Assembly: GCA_004151065.3 (NCBI GenBank)
Contig: NWUY0300013156.1
Coordinates: 34,081 to 55,693 of the forward strand
Origin: Larix sibirica
Lineage: Eukaryota > Streptophyta > Pinopsida > Pinales > Pinaceae
Length of the DNA stretch: 21,613 nucleotides
Direction: 5' to 3'
Shown here one piece after another: positions 1 to 9,756 of this stretch; positions within the stretch are counted from its first letter, which is position 1; each line of letters begins with the position of its first letter. A model generated the notes under the pieces. It made no database searches, was not told where the DNA came from, and saw nothing but the letters and a program-made list of their open reading frames with translations. The translations under genes and the position numbers were made by a program.

Positions 1-290
1 ATGCATTTTCCCATGTGCCTAAAGAAAATAGGTCTAGCTTTATCCAAATTCAAGGGCATGTGTTCCTCTACCATTAAACCTTCCACCTTAAATAGTTGCA
101 CATCGCATCCAATTATCATCTTAACATGGCATGCTCATGATCTAATGCAATACCTTTTACAAGTTGAGTAGGTCTTCGCACCTCCAAGATAATTCCAAAA
201 TCATCCAACACAATCTTCAAGCTCATTATTTTCCATGAAAACCCTTCCTACTTGATTTGTTGCCTTTGATTCTTCCATCACATTACCACC
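1..290 (-). pseudogene. Unrecognised, frameshifted coding-like stretch
   Basis: I do not recognise a family. On the minus strand three consecutive open stretches occur in different frames: one beginning near 290 (starts M-E-E-S-K-A), one about 231-116 (contains V-L-D-D-F-G-I-I-L-E-V) and one from the ATG at 119-117 that runs off the left edge (M-I-I-G-C-D-V). The second and third overlap by a couple of bases at 116-119, as a single frameshift would produce. The composition is protein-like, with alternating hydrophobic and charged residues. It could be part of a retrotransposon polyprotein that continues outside the window. A chance open run cannot be excluded. Confidence 0.25.
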
Positions 291-956
291 ACAAACATGT
301 TGTAAGGAGGCTACTTGAGGGGTTTTAGGAACTGTGAATCAACTAGAGGAACAAGTAGACAAGTGACGAACTTACCTTGGGACTAACACTCCAAACATGA
401 ATTCAAGGTCAACTAGAGTGAATCCTTCCTAGTGTAGTTAGGAAATATAGGGGATAACCTATCCTCTGATTGATTAGCTTCCTTTTTGTTTCCATCTATA
501 GAGGTTGACACAGCTAAGATCACATTCATAACTATTCTACTATGCCATAATTTTGTCAACTCCTAGCACATGCAAAAAATGGATCTAGGGCTTTGTCTCT
601 CCATATCCCCATAGTAAAATACCTCCTCATTTGAATCCACGATACAAAAATTTAGGTTGTTGACCCTATACTTTGTCTCCCTAACTACAATAAAACTAAA
701 GTTTGCTCATCACCACAGACCCCCAACTATATTTTATTTCCACTAATACACCCATGTAGAGCCTTTGAGATAAATTTGCTTCTTTGATCTCTTTGGCCAT
801 CCAAAATCTAATGTAGTTTAACTGTGGTTAACACATTATTGTTTGTTGTCATGGTAATCCCTCAAATCCCTAAATATGCACTCCCATCATCCCAAGGTTA
901 TCCCCAATCATCGAATCCATATGCTAGAGAAATTCAATTCAATGTTACAATTTGTA

Positions 957-1220
957 TCCCTTCAGGTTTATACTTGGTGACATAGCATGGGATAAAATCC
1001 CATAATCATGCCTAGTAAAACCACTATGTTTCCCATTCTTGTTTTTTAGGTCACCTTCTTTGCCTGGAATAGAGACAGATTTTGCTTTAATGATGCTAAT
1101 ATTCATAAGGAACCCAACATAATAGAATTCAGTGCTATACAATATACCCAGTGTAACCCTTTAGGTTTGGACTTGGTCACATACCTAGGGAGAAAACCCC
1201 ACATTCCTACCTAGACTACA
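957..1220. repeat. Diverged direct repeat pair, offset about 200 bp
   Basis: The segment 957-1021 (around 'aggtttatacttggtgacat') recurs at 1157-1220 ('aggtttggacttggtcacat') with many substitutions and no clear large gaps. Both copies share the order 'ccctt.aggttt..acttggt.acata', then a run of A/C-rich sequence and 'cctag'. This looks like an old local duplication. No coding function is visible in either copy. Confidence 0.4.
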
Positions 1221-1221
1221 T

Positions 1222-1536
1222 TTAAAACATGGATGCCAATTTGACATGTACTTTTCAAACTTAGGTTTACAATTACAACCCTCTTCTCAAGTTCATATGT
1301 GGAACCCTCTCAAGTCCATGTACAACCCTCTCTCATCAATCAAAATAAAGTTATTGGTTAAGTGCATATAAATGCAAAAATGAAAAAATCCAAGAACAAT
1401 GCATATTGTTGTTTTGGTTAATGAAACAAAAAAAATAAACACATGGCATATTGAGAAAGGAATGATCCATGGATTGCATGGTTGAGTGACCTTATATTTT
1501 CTCATATTCCATTTGATTCATAAATATGAGATAGTC
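1222..1536. other. Gene-free AT-rich spacer
   Basis: I see no gene in this stretch. A minus-strand open run at 1293-1505 is rich in Phe, Ile and Cys with no recognisable motif, and is best explained by AT-rich composition. Confidence 0.4.
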
Positions 1537-1608
1537 ATAATCAAAATCAAAAGCTAAACCACCATCAAAATCACAAGCTAAACCACCATCAAAATCACAA
1601 GCCAAGCC
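1537..1608. repeat. Three tandem copies of a 24-bp unit
   Basis: Three head-to-tail 24-bp units (1537-1560, 1561-1584, 1585-1608) share the core 'atcaaaatcacaagct' followed by 'aaacc' or 'aagcc'. The first copy differs at a few positions and the last two are nearly identical. They lie at the left edge of the larger repeat block, and the 'caagccaagcc' ending resembles the start of the longer units that follow. Confidence 0.8.
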
Positions 1609-1609
1609 T

Positions 1610-2870
1610 GGAGGTAAATCCAACTCATGTCAAGAAGACAAGCCTAAAATTGCATGGAGGAGATAAGCCTCAAGTCAAATTTCAAGCCCAAACTTGTGTG
1701 GAGAGATTAAAGACCAAGCTCCATATGGATTCATAATTGCAACCCAACCCTTAATCGTGTAGGCCATACACCATAGCCATAACCCCTCTTAAAGAAGAAT
1801 GAAGGTTATGCATGGCTCTAACCATTTGAGAGGGAATGATTTATGGCTATAAGGTCATGTCCCATGGGAGTGTAGGCCATACGGTTGTGGATATATTTTT
1901 CAATGTAGGTAAGCCACAAGAAACATAAACATAGAAGCTTATCCCATGCCCAAGTGGAGGTCGAGCCAAGTCTCAAGTCAAATTCCGAGCCCAAAGCTAT
2001 GTGGAGAGGCTAATTCCCAATACCTATCTAGACACCTAATAATAATTCGTGAAAGGGTGCAGGACATTTTTGTATGGTCATGAACCTTTAATAGTGTGTG
2101 AGCCATGGCTATATGGCTATGGCCTGTAGGTGCATAGGCCATAAACCATGGTCATGAATCTCTCTCTTCCTACAATCAAGACACGAGCAATAGAAACCAA
2201 TAGTATGATCCTAGGGCCGCATAGAGGTGCTAAGGATTTAATCAAAACCCAAGTACAAACTGTGGAGAGACCAATGCCCAAGCCCCATATGGATTCTTGG
2301 TCATGGCTCTTGAATGGGTATGGGCCATGATCCTTGAGCATACAGGCCATACACTATAGCCACAATCCCTCTTAAATGGGAGCATAGGCCATGCATGGCC
2401 ATGACCCTTTCAGAGGGAATGCTCCATGATTATATAATTACAATACAATCCTTCATGACTCTAGGATCCAAGCCTTAGTTCAAAATTCAAGCCAAACCCT
2501 CTCTCTCTCTCTCCACAAATAATAGAAACCTAAAACTTGAGCCCAATCCCATGTCAAGGAGCCAAGCCTCAGTTCAAAATTCAAGCCAAAAATTGGATGA
2601 AGAGGTTGATCCCAAATCCCCTTATGGATTCTTAGATGTGGTCCTTTAAAGGGTGTTATCCATTTCCTTTGAGTTCACGGACCATAAACCATGGTCGTGA
2701 CCCCTCTCAAAAGGTGCACAGGCCATGCATGGTCATGACTCTTTGAGAGGTTGTAGACCATGGTTGTATGCACACAACCCATGGATGCACAAGCCCTATA
2801 CCATGTTTGTGGCTCTTTCTCTCAGGCCCGCAAGCAAGCCACGAGCATGAGAAACCTACAACCCTTCCTA
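1610..2870. repeat. Diverged tandem repeats of about 300 bp with palindromic cores
   Basis: A block repeats roughly every 270-310 bp. Each unit starts with 'caagcctcaagtcaaattcaagccc' variants (near 1663, 1966 and 2562, weaker near 2235 and 2473). It continues with 'tgtggagag' and 'ccatatggattctt', then 'gtgcataggccatacaccatggtcatgacccctct' variants. It ends with 'ggccatgcatgg' followed by 'gaccctttgagaggg'. Copies are substantially diverged and partly deleted, so the array is old. It is crowded with self-complementary words such as CCATGG and GGCCATGCATGGCC. Open frames on both strands here, including one at 2148-2330, are by-products of the repeat and are not called as genes. Confidence 0.65.
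2387..2400. repeat. 14-bp perfect palindrome GGCCATGCATGGCC
   Basis: This is a perfect 14-bp inverted repeat within the 1610-2870 array. Related partly palindromic versions lie at about 2724-2735 and 2149-2161. It is also present in imperfect form in other units, so it appears to be a unit core and not an isolated site. Nothing shows a specific binding role. Confidence 0.8.
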
Positions 2871-2973
2871 GTGTGTAGGGAAATAAGTTTGTGGAAAATA
2901 ATTAATTTTATTTGGAATGTCTATGAAAGAAATTCACTAAGGTTCACCACACATTCAATAATACAACTCATAT

Positions 2974-3117
2974 TTTGTTTAGTATTTATAGTTGAAAAAT
3001 AAATTGATGTATCGTAACATTAAACTTCTGTTACAGTTAAATTTAGTTATTTAATATATGTAATATTGTGTTTAATATTTATAGATGAATAATAATTTGA
3101 TATATCACAACATTGAT
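2974..3117. repeat. Diverged duplication of about 50 bp spaced 93 bp apart
   Basis: The segment 2974-3024 (contains 'agtatttatagttgaaaaat') recurs at 3066-3117 ('aatatttatagatgaataat'). Both continue with 'ttgat.tatc..aacatt'. Differences are scattered single substitutions. It lies in a very AT-rich interval between the larger repeat block and the LINE insertion. Confidence 0.6.
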
Positions 3118-3132
3118 AATAATTGATTGAAC

Positions 3133-3149
3133 TAATATGCATCCACATT
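3133..3149. repeat. Left target-site duplication of LINE copy 1
   Basis: The 17-bp sequence TAATATGCATCCACATT here matches TAATATCATCCACATT at 3896-3911 except for one missing G. The two copies sit exactly outside the A-tail end and the truncated 5' end of the LINE remnant, as expected for target-primed insertion. Confidence 0.75.
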
Positions 3150-3895
3150 CTATTTTTTTCCACGAAAAAAAACTTTATATTTATTAATTCAAGTTTGTAA
3201 TCAAAATTTACATTGTTTTAGCCTTTCGGCTCATATCCAGAGTTCATAAGAAGTTCGAAATCCCACCCACCCAACTTAACTACTTAATACAGTGTTCCAA
3301 AAATCAAAAAGGGTCTAGGTGACCTCTTGTCTTTATCTCTAAACTCCCTCTAAAATAAAAATAGTGCCAAAAAAAAGCACGATGGAAGTTGTCTCCCCTT
3401 ACATCTGAAATGAAAACCACCAAGAAGAAATTAAAATATAGATGGGTGTCATTTCGAGGAGGGGATTCCTTCCTTGTATTCTTGAATTGACAAGAAGCCT
3501 TTGTGCATAATAAGAACTACTTTGGAAAGTGAATCTACCTTTGTGTTGAATGCCCTGTAGATATAGGTAAAAGTGAATCAAAGTGATTTTAGCCTCCAGA
3601 ACCCTATCCATGATAGTTTCTAGAGTCAAATTTGTGATCTAGCATTTGCCATTTTCTCAGTCCATCAAGATTTTGGAGTCCCCAAAGACTTGTATATTTT
3701 TTATAACTTTTTCTTCATTTGTTGTCATCAAAATCCATAGAGCATAAAACTCTGCTCGATCATTGGTTCACATGCCAACTCCATATTTCAAAGTGAACAA
3801 ATGAAGATTACTTAGATGAAGTATGGCCCTAGCACCAAACTTACATGTGCTTCCTTAACAAACCCCATCAAATTAACCCCAAAGAAAAAATGAGT
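3150..3895 (-). mobile_element. 5'-truncated LINE (non-LTR retrotransposon) copy 1
   Basis: This is a 746-bp minus-strand insertion bounded by a 16-17 bp target-site duplication. Reading on the minus strand, it begins inside an RNase H domain (5' truncated at 3895), continues through the end of that frame, then about 250 bp of AT-rich 3' UTR, and ends with a short A-run (T run at 3153-3159 on the plus strand). A typical LINE would be several kilobases, so almost all of ORF1 and the reverse transcriptase are missing. 5' truncation is the usual outcome of incomplete target-primed reverse transcription. The coding part has frameshifts and stops, so the copy is old and inert. Confidence 0.75.
3396..3890 (-). 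pseudogene. LINE-type RNase H (RVT_3-like) remnant
   Basis: This is the RNase H domain at the C-terminus of plant LINE ORF2 proteins; it degrades RNA in RNA:DNA hybrids. Reading on the minus strand from 3890, the order of family blocks is: a V-N-F-D-G-like start, needing one frameshift; K-Y-G-V-G-M; N-D-R-A-E-F-Y-A-L-W; Q-V-F-G-D-S-K (catalytic Asp kept); L-E-T-I-M-D-R-V-L-E-A-K; and, after a frame change, I-Y-R-A-F-N-T-K-V-D-S-L-S-K, the usual Y-R-x-x-N-x-x-A-D-x-L-S block with Val in place of Ala. At least two stops and two frameshifts interrupt it. The open run at 3399-3629 mixes the true frame (first part) with a shifted frame (last part) and should not be called as a protein. Confidence 0.75.
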
Positions 3896-3911
3896 TAATA
3901 TCATCCACATT
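3896..3911. repeat. Right target-site duplication of LINE copy 1
   Basis: TAATATCATCCACATT matches the left flank at 3133-3149 with a single-base gap. Together the two mark the limits of the insertion. Confidence 0.75.
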
Positions 3912-4176
3912 ATATTCTATATTCCACATTAATTCAATTAAACAATAAAAAACAAAGTTAGTATCATAACCACTATGGAATATAATGCATACCAATTTAA
4001 TGTTTTGTGAGAATATATCTATGTAATTGGTTGGTTTTGTACATATTTAGTTCCATTCATTCGATCAAAATCCGTGCAAAATCCATATAAACAAATCACA
4101 ACTACATATAGAATGGTGAGATTTGAAAAGTACTTAGCAAAGTACAATATGATGATATTCAATGAGAATACTACAC
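3912..4176. other. AT-rich spacer, no feature seen
   Basis: I see no coding frame, repeat or motif between the LINE target site and the 56-bp repeat array. Confidence 0.4.
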
Positions 4177-5590
4177 TTGTGTAACAATCAACTTACCCTT
4201 CTCTAGGCTCCCCCTTATCATGAATAGTAAGATTAAAGAAGGGTAGGATGACACTTCCTTCAGATCCCCCTTGACATGAATACTAAATTTAATTAGTGAT
4301 TGACAAACTTTCATCAAGCTACCCCTCGACATAAATGATAAGCTTTTTGAAAGGTTAACCAAGCCTTCCTCGAGCTCCCCCTCAATGTGAGTACTAAGCT
4401 TGAGAAAATGTCATCCCATACTTCCCCAAGGTACCCCTAGATAAAAATAATATGCTTGAGGGAGGTTCAACCCACCCTTCGCCAAGCTCTCCTTAGATAT
4501 GAATATTATGCTTGAGGAAGGTTTAGTCAATCCTTCCTTGGTCTCCCTCTTGATGTGAATACTATGCTTGAAGAAGGGTTAAATGACCCTTACTTGAGCT
4601 CACCATGATGATAATATGATGCTTTAGTAAGGGTTAGTTAACCCTTTCATGTGCTCCCCCTCAATAAGAATATTATTCTTGAGAAACTATTGACCAACCC
4701 TTCCTCATGTCCCCTCTATATATGAACACTATGATTGAGGAAGGTTTGACCATTCTTTCCTTCGGATCTGTTGGTGCAAATACTTAGCAAAATAAAGGTT
4801 CAACCCACCCTTCCCTGAGTTCTCCCTTTATGAGAATAATATACTTAAGGAACATTCAACTAAATATTTGATGGGATTCCTTATGACAGGTACTATGCTT
4901 AAGGAATGGTTGGTTGACCCTTCATAATGTTTCCCCTAGACACATATATTATGCTTGAGAAATATTTGATTGATATTTCCTTAGGATTCCCCTTGACATA
5001 AATACTAAGCTTTAGGAAGGGTTGGCTAACCCTTTCGTAGGATCCCTTGCGATAAGGATATTATGCTTGAGGAAGGGTCAGCTGGCCCTTCCTTAGGATT
5101 TCACCAGACATTAATACTATGCTTGAGGAAGGGTCAACTAACCCTTCCTTAGGCTATCCCTCAATGAAAATACTATGCATGAGGAATTATTGTTCAATCC
5201 ATCCCCAAAATCCTCCCCAATGAGAATAGTAATCCCAGGGAAAGGTTGCTTGACCAATCTTCGAGCTCCCTCTTAATACAAATACTAAGTTAGAGAAGGG
5301 TTGAGATAACCTTCTTCAATCTCCTCCTCGATGTGAATACTAAGTTTGAGGAAGGTTCAGCTAACCCTTCCTTGGGATTCCCCTTCATAATGATACAAAG
5401 TATGAGTAAGGGTTAGATAACCCTTCCTCAAACTTCCCCTTGATGTGAATGTTAGAATTCCAGAAGGGTCAATCAATCCTTCCTAGGGTTCTCTTGTATT
5501 GATAATACCATGCTTGTGGAAGGGTCAGACGACCTTTTTATATGCTCCCCCTTGATGAAGATACTAATCTTAAGGAAGTGTTGAATACCT
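4177..5590. repeat. Tandem array of about 25 copies of a 56-bp unit with internal dyad
   Basis: The unit reads roughly 'gcttgaggaagggtcaac', 'taacccttccttaggctcc' and 'ccctcaatgtgaatactat'. The 'cttgagg' start recurs at 5066, 5122 and 5178 (as 'catgagg'), exactly 56 bp apart, and the same order is traceable across about 1.4 kb. Many units contain an inverted repeat: 9-bp perfect arms AGGAAGGGT/ACCCTTCCT at 5126-5149, and 8-bp arms AAGGGTTA/TAACCCTT at 4629-4646 and 5408-5425. Copies are diverged by substitutions and small indels. A period of 56 is not a multiple of three and stops occur in every frame, so the array is not coding; the open run at 4171-4362 is a by-product. Confidence 0.85.
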
Positions 5591-8340
5591 ATAATGTACC
5601 CAATAACCTCTATACAATGTCCTAACTAGGAGATACCTCAAATCACCAAAGTATTTCCTCTATGATACCCAAAATTGATTTTCACTATCTATATGTGACA
5701 TTTATAAATGGGAGAAAAATTACAACAACCTTAAATATTTAATTTCAATCTTGAGACAATGATGCATTCCTAAATTGTTTTCATCTTTGATTACGAAATT
5801 TAAATCCATATATACGAAACTGAATAAGATGACAAATAATGAAATGCAGAACAAAACATCAAAACTTGGTATTCTATCACATATTCAGATTGACTTATCT
5901 TTTTGAGAAATAATCCTCCAAATGGATGCAAATGAAGGACATTCCTCCCAGCCTTAAGTTCTTTATCATAGTTAATCTTTCTATAATGAGAGAGGTCGTG
6001 AATCCATAAGGGTAAAGTCCCTAGGGTATTTGCAAAATCATTAATCTTTCTATATCAAATGATGTATTTGTAAAATAATTTATTCTTGGATGTGTGGAGA
6101 TTGCATCATGTTTTCCATTATTTTCCTATCCCTCTCCCTTGAATGAAACAATATTGAACAAAGCATTTTGTTTTAGAAAATGACATTGAGTTCATAAATT
6201 TAGATGATGGCTTAGAAATATGGTTAAATTTAAATCTTGGTTGCATTGAATTATTCTAGTTTTCCTAAAGATAACTTAGTGGAAGATGGATGTGCAATCT
6301 TGCATTTTTACTATGCCCCTCGTTGATTATAGTTTGCCTTGTTTACACAAAATGATATCCTAAGGTGTCTGGTTGAAATATAGAATTTTGTAAACACTAC
6401 CACTACTTCTCTCAGTGAAAAAATTGGTATTGAAATATTGTGGTTGGATGTGAAACGGCTCAGTCTTTTGGGATCGAAACGAAAGTACTTGGTTAAAATG
6501 GTTCACGATTTTCGTCCTCCTGACACATATAAAGTTTTTTCTTGTATTTGGGGTTTAAACTCAAACTTATGCATCAAAATTTCGCTTATCCAAATTAGAT
6601 TTCTTGTGCTACGTCCATTTTGACAGTTAAGAAATTTTCTAAAGTATTTTACAAAACCCTATATTGTGGCAACACATTGTTTACAATGATTGTTGTAACC
6701 AGTTCATAACAACTTTTGGAGAAATAAGAAAGTTTTGAAGTTGTTTGCAAGAGATTATAACTGAAATAACTTCTTAGCAAAAAGTGCTCTCGGTTTCAAA
6801 CCTGAAAGTCGTAAGTCGTGTCGAGTAGCTCAAATATAAAAACTGGGCTTTTGTCCGTTAAGCCTGAATTCATGATTCCGAAGGTCTTTAGGATTTTGTT
6901 TCAATCCAAGATATGGATAAGTGTTGATAGTGTTAGCTACGCGAGTTGAAAAGTTTGTGGCACATATTATGTTGACCTTCTTGGTGTTTGTTTGAGGGGA
7001 TATGCTATAGGTGATAAAAATTCATGTGTTCAAATTGTGTTTAAATTCTGAATGGATTATATGTGCATTAAACAATATTTATATGATTAATTGTAAGTTC
7101 AAATGTGAACTCAAGGAGTCTTTGAACTATGTTCTCTTTGATTAGAAATAATAGACTTAGTTGTGAGGTTGTGTTGGAATTCATAATAACAGCTCATAAG
7201 AGATTGGCTCGGATCTGTATTTAAAAAAAGAACCTGAGCTTAAAAGTTTAAACATTCAATTTGTTCTGCATGGTAAAATTGAGGATTTACATGCTTCTCT
7301 GGAAGTTGGTGATGTTTTTATGTCGAGATTCAAGTTATATGAAATATTGTATGAAAGTTCTGGAAGGTGTAGTTAAGTAAGTCGCTTGAAATTCAGTAGA
7401 TCACAGGATTGAAATTTTAAGGGAATGAGCCATCAAATGAATGACTTAGTAGCAATAAATTTTGATTATAAGCTCAAACTATCAAAATACATGATACACA
7501 ATGATTGTACATGCACATTTTATTGATACTATTTGAAGGTCAACTTTGTTGATCATCCAAGTTCATTTCTCAGTATTGGAGAGTGATGATTTTTGTATAG
7601 TTTTCAACAATATTTCGTTGATAAAAGTTCATTTGGATATGGAGTTTGGTTAGTTGTGTTTGAGGAAATTGGAAATTATTTTTGTCATCACTATAGTATT
7701 CGCATGTATAAATGATGAAAGAAGTGAAAAGTCAATGTTGGATTTAACAAATAATCCAGGGTTATGTTTTGGAGGTTTTCATTACATAATCATACTTGTT
7801 GAACCTTTGGTTAATGATTAAAAAGGGGTTCATTTTAAAACTATACAGGCTTGGAAATTATCATTAAAAGAATACATACAATGAATATTAAATGACTGTG
7901 TGAAATGTCAAAACAATGATGAAGAATTTATCGGTTGAAGCTGGTAGTGATTACCATGATGAACGGATACGGTTTGGAGTCATTGAATGTTGTTTTGACA
8001 GTTGAAGTTATTGGATAATTTGAACATGTATCATTTGTTTTCACTAATTTGTCTATTCAACTCCCCTCATTTTCCCAACATTCTTGTTTCCCATGTTCAA
8101 AGGGTAACAATTGGGAGAGATAAGTGATTTTTAGTTTGAGAATGAACTAATTTCCAACATGCTTGATGTCCCATCACCCCATTTCCATAAAAATATGATT
8201 GCATGCATGATTGTTGTCTTGGTACAAATCCATTAATAGATTATCTAGATTACAAATTTATTTGATATATATTGGTATTGTTATGTACATGTACTGATCA
8301 TGCTATTCATGGATATATAGATAACTTTCTTCAACAAGGG
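5591..8340. other. Long interval with no assignable gene
   Basis: About 2.7 kb of AT-rich sequence follows the repeat array. I find no conserved domain, LTR, tRNA or repeat by eye. The open run at 6438-6623 starts M-W-L-D-V-K-R and has no motif I recognise. From about 6430 to 6970 the sequence keeps more CpG (for example 'gggatcgaaacgaaag', 'cacgattttcgtcc', 'gtcgtaagtcgtgtcgag') than the flanks, which may mean younger or differently methylated DNA. One other stop-free stretch (7200-7376) is listed separately. Confidence 0.4.
7200..7376 (+). other. Stop-free 58-codon stretch, unassigned
   Basis: Between a TAA just before 7200 and the TAA at 7374-7376 there are 58 open codons with a protein-like composition: L-K-K-E-P-E-L-K near the start, then H-G-K-I-E-D-L-H-A-S-L-E-V-G-D-V-F and finally Y-E-S-S-G-R-C. 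The H-G-x-I ... D-V-F ... Y spacing faintly recalls a plant pentatricopeptide repeat, but this is too weak to name. There is no good start codon and the flanking frames are closed. It may be a fragment of a decayed gene or chance. Confidence 0.2.
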
Positions 8341-8344
8341 AGGA

Positions 8345-9034
8345 AACAGAGGTAAATGAGGTGACAAAGGTAACTTGGGAAGAGGTCAACAGCCTTCTTG
8401 GAAAGGAGGAAGAAATAAAAGGTTAATATTTTCAGTCCATGGTTATGTTCATTCAAAGGAGTTTAACCAACTTATCCAGGCCAGTTTCTTAAAATTAGAT
8501 GGTCAAGGCCACTTTCCAGTTTCCATACCTTATGTTAGGCCACCCCTACAATCCCATCAGAGCATTATTGGTATTATTGTACCTCTGCGTGTGTCTATGC
8601 AACCTGAACCACAAAATAATGATTGTTGGAACCAAATTGTCCTTAATCAACCATCTGGTATTCGTGGATGGCCCACTCTTTCATTGCCTTTAACTCCTCC
8701 ACCACCTAAGCAGCATGATCACCAAGTAGCTTCATTTGCCTCTTAGGCCCAACCTTTTCAACTTATTGATAAACCAAAAGCTTCTCCTAATCAATCACTT
8801 ATGACCAAAGGGAAAATGCTTTCCCAATCTACCAAGTCTAGTGCTTCTAAAGCCTCTTCCCATTCTATTAAATCCCACCCCATATTTCCAAAAGCCAATA
8901 CTGAAGCAAGAGACATGACTCTAGGTGATGTACAGTCAGCAAAACATGCAACAGAATCAACTAGACATGGAGGAAAATCAGGAAAAAAAATACACTTCAC
9001 AAGGAAGTGGACAAAGACAGACTACTTCTCATAA
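8345..9034 (+). pseudogene. Unrecognised basic, Pro/Ser-rich reading frame with in-frame stops
   Basis: One plus-strand frame is continuous from about 8345 to the TAA at 9032-9034, apart from a TGA at 8357-8359 and a TAG at 8744-8746. About 220 codons remain. The N-terminal part is Gly/Arg/Lys-rich (G-N-R-G-K, then G-R-G-Q-Q-P-S-W-K-G-G-R-N-K-R), like a nucleic-acid-binding tail. A compact middle follows, then a proline run (P-L-T-P-P-P-P-K). The C-terminal half is Ser/Lys-rich (S-Q-S-T-K-S-S-A-S-K-A-S-S-H-S) and ends in a basic cluster. There is no ATG at the start of the frame; an open run can be counted only from TTG at 8375. I see no zinc knuckle, protease or RT motif. It could be a retrotransposon gag/ORF1-like protein or part of a decayed cellular gene. 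Confidence 0.4.
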
Positions 9035-9756
9035 AGCATATGGGTTTTGATGTAGTTCTTATTGGTTTTACTTTATTATGTTTTGACTTGTGGATATATC
9101 TTGACAATGTTTGAGAGATGGCAGATTTTGGACATGATATATTTCATTTTTTACTTATTCAGGAGGCATCAAGGATATAATGAAGTACTTTTATTATATT
9201 TCATGTTTATCATTATGAGGAATGTTTTTGTCTTATCATACATTATATTCTTTGGAGAGATAAGGTGAATATTGGGGATTAATAAAAGATATGACGAGGG
9301 CCCCACCTATTTATATTGTATTAATTTATCATATTTTATTTAAGTAAACTTGCCTTAGTTTATTTATCCTAACTAAAGTATCTTAACTAAAGGTAGTTTC
9401 CAACTACCTCAACTTATTTTTCAAAGATTAAAGGGGAGATACAAGGATAATGAAGGCAAGAGGGAGGGAGGAAAATAAATTTGATAAAAAGGTTTGCTCT
9501 TGTACAAAGCGAGATATTATATTTCATTCTTTCTTTTCTGAGTTATTATAGGGCAAATATTTTCTTGTTGATAGTGGGAATAGTGTTGAAGGTGGAAATT
9601 AAGGATCGAGATACATCATCTATATTTATGCTTTGAATTTTTTTCATTGGTTTTGGAAGTCTGCTTGATTATATTAGTTTCTAAATTGATCTTCGATGCT
9701 AATAGGAATTATTTTTGTAGAGTCGAGATTGTGACATGTTTAATACATGCCTGGTC
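9035..9756. other. AT-rich interval, no assignable gene
   Basis: An open run at 9062-9268 is hydrophobic (Tyr, Phe, Ile, Leu) with no motif and is probably compositional. A purine-rich stretch lies at about 9427-9476. Nothing else stands out before the A-run end of LINE copy 2. Confidence 0.35.

Noticed and set aside
2148-2330. Open frame on the plus strand, with a minus-strand partner at 2117-2350
   Set aside because: Both are inside the 300-bp repeat block and overlap each other on opposite strands. The palindromic composition keeps both strands open.
2499-2513. CT microsatellite
   Set aside because: Only about seven repeat units; too short and common to be of interest.
2760-3002. 80-codon plus-strand frame starting M-V-V-C-T-Q-P
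   Set aside because: It crosses from the repeat block into unrelated AT-rich sequence and shows no domain.
4171-4362. Minus-strand frame with repeated S-[FL]-[MI]-x-R-G-S-L pieces
   Set aside because: The internal repetition comes from the 56-bp array read in three frames; a 56-bp period cannot keep one frame.
4177-5590. CRISPR-like array, because of regular repeats with a dyad
   Set aside because: There are no unique spacers, the whole 56-bp unit repeats with divergence, no cas genes are present, and the context is a plant nuclear genome.
9062-9268. Hydrophobic plus-strand frame resembling membrane segments
   Set aside because: The Tyr/Phe/Ile-rich content is what AT-rich DNA gives by chance; no pattern of real transmembrane genes or neighbours supports it.
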